DNA of 64,000 nucleotides, taken from Mugil cephalus (taxonomy: Eukaryota; Chordata; Actinopteri; Mugiliformes; Mugilidae). This document shows, piece by piece, positions 12,354 through 25,000 of this stretch; position 1 is the first letter of the stretch; the number at the start of each line of letters is the position of its first letter. Made by a program: the position numbers and the translations under genes. The stretch spans positions 12,851,672 through 12,915,671 of the forward strand of contig NC_061782.1 of NCBI RefSeq assembly GCF_022458985.1, written 5' to 3'. The notes below the pieces were generated by a model, which worked only from the letters and a program-made list of their open reading frames with translations, ran no database searches and was not told the DNA's origin.

Positions 12354-15300
12354 ATGTCGTTTTGTTTTAACTTCGACCTCCCAGCACAAACAACAAGCCC
12401 GGCCGACGCGGACGGAAATGGATTGCAAAACAGAAAGAAAGACAACAAGACTATATCTGTGAGTAGCGTTAGCTCAGTAATAAAGCAGTACTCAGAAGCT
12501 GCCAGGTAACAACTCATGACAGATTCCTTCTGCTTGTTGGAACAGAAGCATTGCATACCTGGCCATTATAACAAGAAATATCCAAATACCGCAGATAATG
12601 TCAGAATACAATAGAATAGAAAAACAAAGAGTGCAGAGCAATAAAAAAAATATAACGCATAAATAATTGCACACAAAAGATTCAAGAGTCTTTATTATCA
12701 TTATGAGAACATAACGAAATTTTACAGAGACCCCGGTTTAAAGGCACACCATAAATACGCAGACATTTATATAACTAGAATAGAAAAAAAACACCCTTAA
12801 AGTAAGTGTATTATTCAGCTTGAAAGTAGTCCAAAAAAATAAATAAATAAATAAATAAAGTCTACCAGCTTATGTTCTTATTTGCTTTCAAATTTTGTTA
12901 TTAGTGTTTGTGTACATTTTGCGTATAAACTGTACTGTACTGTCTGGTGCTTAGAGTTTAAAACATTTCATGAGGAGAAAACTTAATCTCTAAACTTTTA
13001 ATGAAACAATTTTAAGATGGTTTCTGTTTTGTTTTTTTGTTTTTCAGTTGACATAATTAAATGTTGTATTTAAACTTTAAACTACTTGTGAATAATTTAT
13101 CCTCTTCAAGTATTTCACTTTGTCCTTAAATCACAGGGTGAAAATGGCATTCATTTTAATATTTACACTCACTCCACGGTTCATTAGGTACACCAATGAA
13201 AATACATAACATATTCTAATATAAGAGTCCTGCACGAAATCCCCCTACATGACTGTTCTAAATTAAGTTTATTTGAAACGGTGTAAGAATTGCAGTAAAT
13301 GAACTGTCTGATAAATTTGTTGGACGTAGTTTGTAGTACTGAACTGAATTAAACACAAAGGTTATTTAACCCTCAGGAGTTGCCAAAATATTAGAAACAT
13401 GTGTCGGTACATCACAATAAAATTCATTAGTGCTATAAACCATCCCTGTTATTTCAAACAAATGCTGAATAGCATAACCTTCATGAAGCGTTGGTGCAAC
13501 ACTGTTATTAGAATGAATTTGGTTTCACTGGTGTGTAATTAAGTGAGTGTATGTAGCTATAAAACTTTTGTAATAGTTACAGGGAAAGTAAAAATAGAAT
13601 TCCTTGTTGCTGATGCACATACCTTTTTATTTGTTAAATGAATCATTTCCACTGTGTGAGCCATTTTAACATGGCTGATAAACCACAAAAGGTCTTCTGA
13701 CAGGCAGTCACTAGAGAGCGTGGGTTTGTAATCTCCTTGTTTATGAGATTTGGCGTCACAGTATGGAAGACCTGTCTTTGAAAAGTCATAGTGGAAAAAG
13801 CATCAGTTCATTCTGACTGTAAACTGTGTGAATTATCATTGTTATGTCTGATACTAACATTTTGAGGTGTTCAACAACCTCACCACACCTTCAGCTTTAC
13901 TGTTGTGTTCATGTAGGTGACAACGTCAACAACCTAACCTACCCCTCGACACATGACATTTCCAGTGGTTTAGTCACACAGTGAATCACATGGGTCATAG
14001 TCTCATGTTTAATTTCATCAACGGTCAACAAGTATTCCAGTTAGTGTTCATAGAAAAGAAATGCATGAAGTTAGTCAGTAATATACAATAAGTAATGTAT
14101 GTCAAAACACATCAGGCATTTCGACGCTCCACTTATACCCCCGCCTATAAATCACATTCTCCACACGTAAGGGAACATTTGTTTGGTACAAACCGCAGCA
14201 AAAGTCATAACATCATTTTTATATTATTTTCAGTGGAAAAGAAATTTCGAAACCACCATTCACACTACAATTATGACTCAAACCTCGACTGTAATATGTC
14301 AAATTAATCCCAGTATGATTTTACATAATCCGCTTTAGTAGGCAGCTTGGAGCACTGTAAAACAATTAACATGAAATCAAACACCCGTTTTATTTATTTC
14401 ATTTGTGTTAAAGGTGTTTTCACAGCCAGATCATACAGAACCGTGTTAACGGAAGCTATAATTTATTCATTTTCAAGCCTCAGATAACCGTGTTGCGACA
14501 TCACTAGGAGAGCCATGTATCTGGAAGAGCCTCGTAATACAGAAGTTACATTTCAGTATATTGCAATACTCTTGGTGACATATTAGAGCGGCATTCGCCT
14601 TTCGAGCAGTCCCAGTAATACCCAGAAATTATAGCACTTTCATTTGAAGGAATAAGGAATCAATATTTCCCTCTGTCAGTAAAAAATAAATAAATGAAAG
14701 GGCTCGCTGGATTCTTTGCATTGCATTTGTTTTTTCAGCTGAACGAGTTGTGTCACTCCTAATCAACGGTAGTTATACTGGTTTATAAGATTTAACAGTA
14801 AATTATGATTATAAAGTAAGTTAGTTACATGAATAATCCACAGTTTACTTGGAGACTTAGACTTTATTCATCCAAAAGGGAAATTGCTTGGTTACAAAGA
14901 AGAACAAGAATAAAATGAGAATGAAATAAGAAAAAAATGTACAAGAGATACAGACAGAAGTACATACATATTATATATTATATACATAGGAAGGATTAAT
15001 AAGGTGCAGTAATGTGCTTTAACATTAATAACTTGGAGTTATACAACTGGATTGAGAATGGGGTAAAGTCCTGTAAAAAAAAAAATCAAATTTTCCTCAA
15101 TCCGTGATCAACCTGAAACACATGTAGCCATTTGCCCCCCAGCAATAAAGAACATTCACATTGAGCCATTGTTATCATATGTAGCTGCGTGAGCGCTTTT
15201 ATGCTCTAACCATGTATACTGCTTTGTGTTTTGCAGACTGGCAATAATACCAAGCCAGCAGAGCCAGTAAAAGAAGCAAAAGAGCACCATCCGCCATCCA

Positions 15301-16202
15301 GCCCACACCTCCAAGTCGTGGATGCCGTCTTTGAAACAGTTACCGTCGGGGCTCTTCCTCCTCTGCGCTTCCTCAACGAGACCGTTTTTGAGAAGACCGC
15401 CTCTGACAGAGAGGACGGCGAGAACATTCTTTTGCGCACGGCTGAGCAGAGGTCTGACCTCATCTCTGGCGTGTACGAGGGAGGGCTGAAGGTGTGGGAG
15501 TGCACTTACGACCTACTGGAGCTGATTGAGAGAGACGGAGAGACCTTCGGGGGGAAGTCGGTTTTGGATTTGGGTTGCGGTGCAGGGCTGTTGGGAATTT
15601 TGGCCCTGAAGAGGGGAGCCAGGCAGGTCCACTTCCAAGATTATAACAGCACAGTCATTGAACAGCTCACGGTGCCAAATGTAATGCTAAACTGCCAAGA
15701 GGATGATGAAGTAGACAGTGACGATGACAAAGAAGGGAGGGGAAAGGAAAAAACACAGCAGCAAGACGTTTCTAGAAGAAAGAATGTGAAAGAGGATGTT
15801 GAGGATAGTAATCCACCTCCTAAGAAAAGCGCTGTAGACACATCCCAGAAACCGTTACTAACCAAGTGTCATTTCTACTCTGGTGACTGGAGCACGTTTC
15901 TCGCTTTGGTCCTAAAAACGGAACCGCCACCCAAATACGATGTTATATTCACATCGGAGACTATTTACAACACTTCGTACTACCCAGTGCTACACGAAAC
16001 CCTCCACAAACTGCTGGCACCGGATGGACTGGTCTACCTCGCCACCAAATCCCACTACTTCGGCGTGGGCGGTGGGCTACATCTGTTTGAGATGTTTGTG
16101 GAGCAGAGGGGAGTTTTCTATGTGGATCACCTGTGGGACGGGGACGAAGGACTTCAGAGACACGTAGTAGTTCTGCGTCTTAAGAAGTCAAAGGACACTT
16201 GA
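12354..16202 (+). CDS. mettl18: Histidine protein methyltransferase 1 homologue (METTL18)
   Basis: Two coding exons, 12354-12458 (35 codons, donor TCT|GTGAGT) and 15237-16202 (acceptor TTTTGCAG), in phase 0, give 356 residues. METTL18 transfers a methyl group from SAM to a histidine of ribosomal protein uL3 (His245 in human RPL3), tuning translation elongation. Visible signatures: SDLISGVYEGGLKVWE at residues 108-123, the SAM-binding glycine motif VLDLGCGAGLLGI from 144, HFQDYNS at 167-173, TSETIYN at 274-280, and SHYFGVGGG at 307-315. A Lys/Asp/Glu-rich insert (about 190-233) interrupts the Rossmann fold where the human protein has a shorter linker. The N-terminus MSFCFNFDL resembles the human start, which supports the distant exon 1. 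The 2.8 kb intron contains a MITE and other repeats. As I recall, the human coding region is uninterrupted. Confidence 0.94.
13164..13551. mobile_element. Tc1/mariner-type MITE with degraded terminal inverted repeats
   Basis: The left end starts TACACTCACT and runs to TTCATTAGGTACACC (13164-13194). The right end, GGTGTGTAATTAAGTGAGTG plus TA (13530-13551), is its degraded inverted copy. TA dinucleotides flank both ends, as expected for Tc1/mariner insertion. The end sequence resembles the widespread fish family whose termini read CACTCACTGGCCACTTTATT. About 388 bp with no transposase ORF, so a non-autonomous remnant. Confidence 0.68.
14855..15015 (+). repeat. Dispersed teleost repeat tail (LINE/SINE-like)
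   Basis: GACTTAGACTTTATTCATCC followed by AAAAGGGAAATTGCTTGGTTAC, an A-rich stretch and GGTGCAGTAATGTGC resembles a repeat tail seen many times in fish genomes. A related short segment (AAGAGTCTTTATTATCATTA, then ATAACGAAATTTTACA) occurs at about 12683-12725. Family assignment is from memory of the pattern, not from a search. Confidence 0.38.
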
Positions 16203-16357
16203 CAGAGAACCGTCAGGGACACACATGATCTGTTAAAACCGAAGACCGATTGATGAATTTAATGGAGATAAAAATGTTCGGATTGTATTTTAGTGTGTTA
16301 CACAGAGCTTGTGATTCTGTGTGTTAAAGCTACACGGGTTAAATATGGAAAAGCTGT

Positions 16358-16363
16358 AATAAA
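16358..16363 (+). terminator. mettl18: Poly(A) signal of mettl18
   Basis: AATAAA lies 156 bases after the mettl18 stop, followed by an A-rich run and a second AATAAA near 16380. The transcript probably ends shortly after about 16385. Confidence 0.65.
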
Positions 16364-16399
16364 TTTAAAAAAAAATAAAAAATAAAGCTGCCTCATCTC

Positions 16400-19300
16400 C
16401 TCTTTGCACTTTGGTTACGTATACCCTCTTTCACTTCCTATATAGTAATTTGAATATGTCTGCCAGTAACCGAAGTGCAGTTGAAAGAGGCTGTTACAGG
16501 TCTTTAGATGCATGGGGAGGAAAGAAAGGAAATGGGCTCAGTGACCTTTGCGAGTGATTTCCCCAGTGTTCAAACACCAGCATGAAAGCCAGGCTTGTTT
16601 CTGAAGTCCAGCACAAAATGTCAATTGCAACTTATCCCACCAGCCCAAGGATGTAGTTTGAAAGTGGATTCTAGAGTCACTGCACATCAATGGTGGGACT
16701 CTGTGGGGTCTCTGTACCTGTTCATTTGACTAAAATTCACAGCAGAGCCTGGGTCTGCTCCATTGCGAAACCTAAAAGTCAGGGCATATTTTATGACTGT
16801 ATACATCCTGGAAATATCGACACGAGTGTCCAAGTTCAACAGGGGAACTATGCTGTATTTTTCCCCAACACAATGTGGAAACCCCTTTTCATCCAGATCA
16901 AGGAAATCCTTTGAATTAAACTACCAGGGGTAGTTTTCTGGGGAAGTGTGTATCCAGTCCAGACTAGTTTCTTGTGTTTGAAAAAAAAAAAAGAAAAGAA
17001 AAGAAAAAGGATGAGGAAATCAGAGGGTTTTTTCAGGGCCGTGGGACAATGAAACCGTCAGTGGCTTGTTTAAAAACTGGTTTCTCCCTCACTCTGGTCT
17101 ATCTGACTAAACGCAATCAGTGTCACGTCCCTGTCATGTTTCATTATGACCTAAAGGCAAACAGAGATATATCAGAAAGGCTTTTGAATCCACCACGCAG
17201 ATCTTGTCTGAGTGAATGACTCCAGTTAATAATCACATGAAGCGTTCTCCTCCTTAACATGCCCATGACGCAAACGTTGTGCACTGCCCGGCTGATTACC
17301 AGTCGTTCTAGGAAACATAATGTCACCAGCTCAAACATGACGGGGCATTTCAACACCCACAGCGTGTGGACAGAATTTCCAGTTGTTAACTATGTCAATA
17401 TAATGCACTGTTAAATGCTATTTCACTCATTCAGATATGAAATACACCAAACACGGTTTCTGTTTGTATATGCTTGGCCGGCAAACTTCCAATGTGTCCG
17501 CTTCGTCATCGTCTCTCATCTCGACAGCTGTTCGTGGCCTGTGGGGGAATTCCTGGTTCCTCGAGTAGACACAGCCTTTCCCCTGCTTACTTTATGGGAA
17601 CAGGGGGCAGGGCAAGTCAGATGGTTTTCCTCAGAAACTATTATGTGTTGATTCACTGTGAGGGGGCGTGCTGTTCACTCCCACTGCTTCCTTCTTACTG
17701 GGAAGTGACTGTCAGGCTTACCGTACAGAGGGAGTGTATGAAAAACAGAGAGGAGGGAGGCTGATGGGTGATGAGAAAGGTATTAGTATTTAAGGTTCTG
17801 TCAGACTCTGTGCCTAATCCTTCCTTGGGACGTGAAGAGAGCACACAGGTGAACTGTGGAAGGATGTACATTCATTCAGCGTGGAAAGGCCTCCTGCTGA
17901 TTTAAAGCTGAAACACGTCTCCCTCGACTGCTGAAGCGCGTTTAAAGATTTACTCGACAAGGACACGGTCCTGGGAAGGTTTTTGTGAGGTGGTTTTACT
18001 TTTGATTTATCCAGGATCTGGGGAGGCAATGTTCAGTGGAAATCTACGGTAAGTATATCAATAGAAACTCTCAAGCTAGTCTCTTTTTTTAAAAAAAAAG
18101 TGTTATTCGGATATGACTAAACAAACTGTCAAGCTATAAATATTGTGATACATCAATGACATTTTCGAGGTAGAAAGGAGAAAACGGCGCTTACTGAGAA
18201 ATATTAACTTCCACATTTTCTGAACACAAGCAAATGGGACAGCCTGACAACGCTGCTGTGTAAGCCAACTTGATCTCTGAATGAAGACTGCAAAACTTTA
18301 TTTCACAGTTGGAGCCCTCTCTCGGGATGTCTGGTAATAGGGCGTAGAACCGGTTGTTTCCCGGTCCAACTGCCAGAAAGATATGAGTTTCCTGAACATG
18401 TTCAGGTGTGGCCTGCCTTTGAAAGGTCATAGCGTTGTATTGTACCCTAAAAGAATGTTCACTCACAGTGAATAAACCACAGCAACTGAGACACCACAGA
18501 GGAATTATCTCACTGCTGCAACTGTCAGTACTGACTCATGGCCCTGGATAATGTGTCTTTTTTTTTTTTTTTTTTTTTTTGCTGTTTTGTTTTAAATAAA
18601 GGAAGAGGATGTGTAATACAGCGCAGGTTGGTTAATATCAAACTTACTTTAGGGTTCAAAGATACATGACCAACTGTGTGTTACTAATCACACTGTCCCA
18701 AAGTTCTTTTCCTGGGAGTGTGCAGCTATAACCGGTGAGTCATTTCATGCCTTGACCAGAGCACTATCACTATGATCTAATTCAGCTTACATCAGCCCAG
18801 TGGACGGACTTTCATTTCGCTGGTTGTAAGGCTTTACCATTAAATATGTGTAAAGGTGTTTGGATCACTCGGATGAACGTTGAACTCTACATAAACTCGG
18901 TCAAACCACGGGATTGGAGCCGGTCAATTATAGCTGCTTTTTGGAGGTTTGTTTCTCACTTTTCTTTTTAAATTAAACAGCTAAGGTGTTTTAATCAAAT
19001 TGTTACCCTTTAGTTTATCACAAATAGAAATAGAAACTATGATATATCGCCGTATAGAAAACACTTTAGTCACCACTCTTGATGGCCTCTTGCTCAATCT
19101 TACAATGGTAGAAGTACGTTATCATCAAATCATCACCCTGGTTTTCTTGAGAAATGGGGATGGGTGACTAATCGGCGACGTGCTGCTCAAGTATCTTCAA
19201 CCCACTTCGCTTTTTGTTAGTTATAGTTATAGTCAATAGTTAACTTCTATATTTCACTGATTTGAGGAGAGTTTTTTCGTTAACATATAAGTAGTGGTTT

Positions 19301-21700
19301 GAGCTGTACCCATTGACCCGCTAATGACGAAGAATTAGCTGTGTCAAACGATTCAGCCATTCGGGGACCAAGTGACTTCGAAAACCAGATACTGACGAGT
19401 GCTCTACTATGAGAACTGAATTCCATAGATGGTGGACATCTTCTGGTGTCATCTATGGGCTCAGTTCTTTTGGCATGGTACTAGTTTTTCAACCGTCTTT
19501 CAGCAAGAGTGGGAAATTAGTAATACTAAGTTGTCTCACTATACATTACTTTTGTTTGAATGTTTGTATGTACTTTATGGTTTTGATGTTGATATCTTTC
19601 AAATAAAATGCATGAAACTGTTTTTTTTCTCTGTAATTTATTGATTTAATTTAATTAGATTTTTACACAAGTCACAATAAAGGAACTACTGATATATATA
19701 TATATATAAATTTAAAAAAAAAAGGTTGTGCTGCCATGCTATACTTACTTATACACACTAAATAATGAGACTTGCTTTCTTCATTAGAATCCGTCTGAAT
19801 CTGATCGAATTTACAAACGTAAATCCAATAAGATCGCAGACAAACCATTATGTCTTTTTTTTTACATACAGACAATGTAAGGTTCACAAATCAGCAGCCC
19901 TAGTGTTGCCTTGTGGGCATAAATTAATTGAATTTGAAGTGTAACGAACAAGTCACATTAGCTCATGATTAAACCTAAACCAAACAACAATTCACGCCCA
20001 GAGAGATAGAGAGAATACAACTCAGTCCATAAGAATACACCAGCAGCCAGTAAAGGTAAATCAGACAGGACACAAGACAGCATTAACATGAAGCCGAGAA
20101 GACGTCATAACCTACTAAAGTGTTACATACAAAACAGTACAAAGAGTTTTTTGAGAGAGGAATATATATATATATATAAGAAAAGAATGTAGCAGAATGT
20201 CGGGGGACGATGGAACAAATGAGAAGCGCGTTTCTATTTATTTATACTGAAACTAAATCAAAACCAGTTAATTCGGCAGATGTGAAAGTAATAATACTCT
20301 AGTAACTAGTAATACTCATACTTTCCTATACAGAATCATAGCAGTGACACAACCTATAATCTAAGCCGAAACTTTCAAGCTCAAAGTCTGTTAGTTTCGG
20401 TTTGAGGAGCGTAAATTCTTTCCCAACAGTTCCCAGATGTGTCTGAAAGTTAAGCCAAAAGCTGTACTTCCTACAAAGGGCGGTCTCAATATACTGTGAA
20501 GGCCCCATGACAGGATAGTTCATCACTCCCAACCTCCCACAAGGAAGCTGCGATTCTGGGGATAAAGCCCTCGGGCTCTGTTCCATTCTGGGACTGGTGC
20601 CACGGTGTTCAGATTGAAAATTAAATCATAAGAGGACGCCAGGTTTGCCGGATTTGTATTCACATGTATTCATGTGAAATACATCACATTAGAGGGGAAA
20701 GTCCACACTGCTGGGTTATATTTTTCACCATCCCCGTTGAGGCATGTGCATATTATGCCGTGATAATAGACACAAAAAAAGGGCCTGCTATTGCACAACT
20801 AGTGAGGGACAATAGAAACACTGCTACGCCTCAAAACAAGGTAATATGATAAGAATGTACAGAGGAGATGTGTGTAGAAAGCCCAAGTTAAGATCATTTA
20901 TGTATGTATATATATTATAATTATGTTAAGACACCATATGTCATTAACATTACTGAATTCTTGTAGTTAGTGTTATGAAATAGATGCCACTGCCACAGTC
21001 ATCTACTATCAGGGAAGTAATGATAAAAATAAAATACTCAAGTTCATCACCTAAACTTGTTGGTATTATTTATCTTGTGTTGCATTTCTGATAAAGCCTA
21101 TTTTTATTCCCATAATTATTATTAATTGTTGAACAAACTGCCAAACATTGTCTTTTAAATTCTCTCATGCTAGATACTAGAAATTACTAGCAGTGGAATT
21201 TTTCCACTCACTACGCCATGCTGTCTTTCCTGTGATATCTTCTAAGAAATTGTATTTTGCAGACAGTGCATGACTTTAAATGTAAATTAGAGCTACCTTT
21301 GGGACCCCAAAACTACAAACCTTTATTTCAATTAACTGTATAATTATTATTTATGCACACTAGAATAGATAGAAAGGCAGAAAGTAACTACATTTATTGG
21401 ATCATATAATCGATGCATCTCTTGATACGTCACAGCTCAATAACCTTTTCGAAACAAAGCTACTGTTAAAAATGATTCAGATTACAAAAGGTGTAATTAA
21501 ACAGGCCAGTAACACTGTTAAACTTAGTTTCATCACATCCAAAAGGAGGCCCTGTGTTTTCTGAGTGACAGCACGTGTTGCTGGTACGCATACATTTTTA
21601 TATACGTTTTAAATGAACTCCTTCACTCCTCACTGGAAAGTTACTTTGAAGATCCATTTGTCCTCCATAGCCATCATTTGCCCCCCTCTTCCCACGAAAA
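16400..21700. other. Intergenic, mettl18 to sufu, no recognised gene
   Basis: About 5.3 kb without a recognised protein family. Contents: T-runs (about 18558-18580), short (AT)n tracts near 19694-19707 and 20162-20177, and an exon-like segment near 17.82-18.05 kb. ORFs reach at most 96 codons, overlap on opposite strands and lack conserved motifs. Confidence 0.5.
17787..18048 (+). other. Orphan promoter plus first-exon-like segment
   Basis: A TATA-like TATTTAAG at 17787-17794 is followed by an open stretch ending in a near-consensus donor, CTACG|GTAAGTAT (GT at 18049-18050). An ATG at 18029 would start M-F-S-G-N-L before the donor. I could not find a convincing downstream exon before the sufu promoter. 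It may be an lncRNA first exon, the remnant of a lost gene, or chance. Confidence 0.25.
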
Positions 21701-21749
21701 GAAACTTTGAAGTAACAACCCTGAAATCACATCCTCCTGGCGCCCGCCC

Positions 21750-21880
21750 ACTATTTGATTGACAGTGGATATTAGCCAATAACAAGTGACTATGAATTAA
21801 CAGGAAGCAAACCGTCCACTTTCATTGGCTGCTACAAGCGGTCAGTCAGTGACGTACTACATCCAACCAACCAATGAGTA
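21750..21880 (+). promoter_or_regulatory. sufu: sufu promoter, CCAAT-box cluster
   Basis: CCAAT boxes occur at 21776-21780 (plus), 21824-21828 (ATTGG, minus orientation) and 21871-21875 (plus). A CRE-like TGACGTA sits at 21850-21856, and a TTGATTGACA element near 21755. The spacing, 215-320 bases upstream of the sufu ATG, and the absence of a TATA box suggest an NF-Y-type housekeeping promoter. Confidence 0.5.
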
Positions 21881-22095
21881 GATAGCGTTTTGTAGAGGAT
21901 GAGCAACAGGCTCCTGCTGAGTGTAGCACAACGGCCATCAGATCACCGTTTATGGTTACACTCCATTATTATTGAGAAGTCTTTATGGACTAGTTTAGCC
22001 TCTTATTGTTAAACAGGGATTGGGTAGCAAAAAAATAATAACATACAACAAGTTTTTTGTGTTATAGAGTAGCCTGATTTGTTCGAGTCCGTGGC

Positions 22096-25000
22096 ATGGA
22101 TGAGGTGGGGCCTAACAGTGGTGCTCAAGCCCACGGGCTGGTGGCCGTGTTTCCTCCAGGACTACAGGCTATCTATGGGGAATGTCGGCGGCTTTATCCC
22201 GAGCAGGCCAACCCGCTTCAAGTCACGGCCATTGTAAAATACTGGTAGGTAACGAGGTGTACAGGCGCTGGTCTGGCATGTGTGTAGATAAAGAGTTTGT
22301 GGTTTGTCGTATGAGTTTATACAGTTAGCCCAGAGGTAGCTTAGCTTCCTAGCTAACGTTAACGTTTCAGCTAATGTAACATCCAGGAGCCACTGCAACT
22401 AGCTGTAAGTCAGAGAGTTTTAGCATTTAAATGTGATGAAACGAGTTGAAACACAAACGCATGTTGCTATGTCTTTGTGTAATTATAGCATCTCATGTAA
22501 GACCTCACTTGGGTGGGCTAAAGTGTAAACGCGTTGTCCAATGACAACAACTAAACAACAACAATAACTTTTTTTCCCACTCCTGACATTTTTTAATTTA
22601 ATCTTACAGGTTGGGAGGGCCCGACCCGTTAGACTACATCAGTATGTACAGGAACATGGGCTGTCCAGCTCAGGATGTCCAGGAGCACTGGCACTACGTT
22701 AGCTTTGGATTGAGTGACCTGTATGGGGATAATCGAGTTCATGAGTAAGTACACTTAAGTCACTACCTGACTCCATCACCAACAGTCTGAAAGGGCGGAC
22801 AAAGAGCCCGTCTACTTTCCATTTTATTATTTTTAGATTGGGAACAATTTAAAAAAACATTACATATAATCAAATATTTGCTCTCACCGGGATCCCTTTC
22901 AGAGTGGCCCACCTACTGAACTTAATGACCTTCTGTTATTTGACTGTTTTTTGATCTTTGCAAGCTGTGATTGTTCACAGCCCTCATACATAGAAGAACA
23001 AAAAGCACAATTGCTGATGTTTTGTTTATTCAGTTTCTCACTGTGTGTGTGTGTGTGTGTGTGTCAGATTTACAGGGGCAGACGGACCTAGTGGGTTTGG
23101 CTTTGAGCTCACATTCAGACTCAAAAGAGAGGTGGGGGAGACGGCACCTCCAACATGGCCAGCTGAACTCATGCAGGGCTTGGCTCGCTATGTGTTCCAG
23201 TCCGGTAAGAGCACAAAGCAACGTGTATTCATGTATGTATGGAGTGAGCTCCTGGTGAAACACCTTCAGATTACGTATTTAGGACTTGCCAAAGCAAGTC
23301 GTTGATTCTCGTGGTTGTGTCAATTAACACATAGTTATATTACAAATGTAACTCTTTCTCTGTCGACTGTTTTTGCAGAAAAGTTGATGGAAATCTCCTC
23401 ATTATATGTTTTATGGGCTCCTACTACAGGAAGTTTTGGTACTGTCATGAAAACCTATGGAGAAGTTTTGTCTGTACCTTGCTCTTGAGATTATCTGGTG
23501 ACTGGGGATTTACATACTTACTCCTAAATCTCCACTCTGGGGCCACTCTGATTAACATCAAACATGTCTATATGAATAGGGAGCAACTGACGTTAAACAT
23601 TCAAGCCCCTCAGGCTAACATAAACCACCATACTACTGTTACTGCAGATTTAAAGACTATACTTGGTAGTATCAAAAAATATTAGGACCACGGTTAAAAT
23701 CTATCCTCCAGTTCTTGCTGAATTCCACACTTGCTTTGCCATCTGCCTTTTTTCTCACTCCAGAGTATGACAAAGTTACACCAAGTTGTAACACCACTGT
23801 TTCCATTTTGTTTACATCTCTTTCCCTGTGAGATCACTCGAGGGGGTGCATGCAGTGCCGATCTGATAAGATAATCTAAATAATATCTTGGATTGTGTGT
23901 TGCCCCGTGTTTGGAATTGACCGGTTGAATATCTGTAAAGTTTCTCCTTAAGTGTGTGATGCAACCTCATTTCAAAACTCCAGTTTTCTGAGCTCAGAAT
24001 TAGACATTTTCAAGGCAGAATTAATCAAAACGACTTTAAGGAAGCCCCACTGTCAGAGTAGGAGTAGTGATTTGTGATGTCGCTTAGTTACGGTTTGTTA
24101 GAAGTCTAGTAAATGATTTATCTGCATACGATTTGATGGAACAACTCTCCTTAGACTGTGGTTGAATGAGAAGAATGTGCTCTTTGTGAAGGTAACTTTC
24201 AGTTCCAGTGAATGTAAACATGGCTTAATAGAATAGTCTGCTTTGTTCATCAGTTTGGGGTTTAGGACACATCATTTGTGTTTGCCTGAGCACTGCTTAT
24301 TAACAAGAAGGCTATTTTTCCTTTCCAGCTCTTGTTGGATTGTTTTGATGAATGTCAAACAAGACCATTTTTTGCAGTATGAAAATATACTTGTCATATA
24401 ACAGTTGTACACAGTGTTAGGCTCTTTAAATCCCCCAGTGTTGTATGTTGTGTGTGCGGCTGACAAGGGAGGGGGGCACGCAAAAAATAAAACCAGTGAG
24501 AAGGAGAAGATGATTATTCACTGCGAGCTCTCCTCTCCACCCAGCCCTACTGTGCTTTCCAGCTGGGGTCAATTTGCGTGTGGGTGGGCTGGCCCCTGAC
24601 TAAATGAATGCTGATTCCTGGCCATCTTCTCCTACAGTGAATGTGAACTGCGTGCATTCTACCTCCCAAGCAGATGGATTTACTTTCACGGAAGTTTAGT
24701 TTCCCTGCTTTTTTTTTTTTTTTTTTTTAGATTTCCTGCTTTTTATTCCTAAAGTTTTTCTCTCTCTCTGTCACTTCACGTTCTTACTGATGTGTGTCAC
24801 CTTTTCTTCTCTGCCACGTTAACTTTCCTTCAGTTTTTCTGTTTGTTCAAACAATGAAAAGTGAGAAAGTAGGACGGTTTCCCGCTGGTGGCTGAACGTA
24901 CACACCCAAATGCAGTTGACGAACACTGATGATAGAGTGTTCATTCTAGACCACTTAACACAGCATGTTTTATTGTACTTTAAAAACCATTATCATCTCT

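Larger units (their letters stand above)
12459..15236 (+). other. mettl18: Single intron of mettl18, repeat-rich
   Basis: This 2.8 kb GT-AG intron carries a Tc1-like MITE (13164-13551), an AAAT-type tract at about 12839-12860, and two stretches resembling dispersed teleost repeat tails, near 12680-12722 and 14855-15015. Both repeat tails have a core like ACTTTATT...CCAAAAGGGAAATTGC or its relative. No coding exon is apparent between the two mettl18 exons. Confidence 0.6.

Noticed and set aside
15206-15505. 99-codon minus-strand ORF overlapping mettl18
   Set aside because: It is the shadow of the well-supported mettl18 exon 2 on the other strand.
18191-18466. 91-codon minus-strand ORF in the mettl18-sufu gap
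   Set aside because: No recognisable domain, no supporting splice structure or promoter, and length expected by chance in 5 kb.
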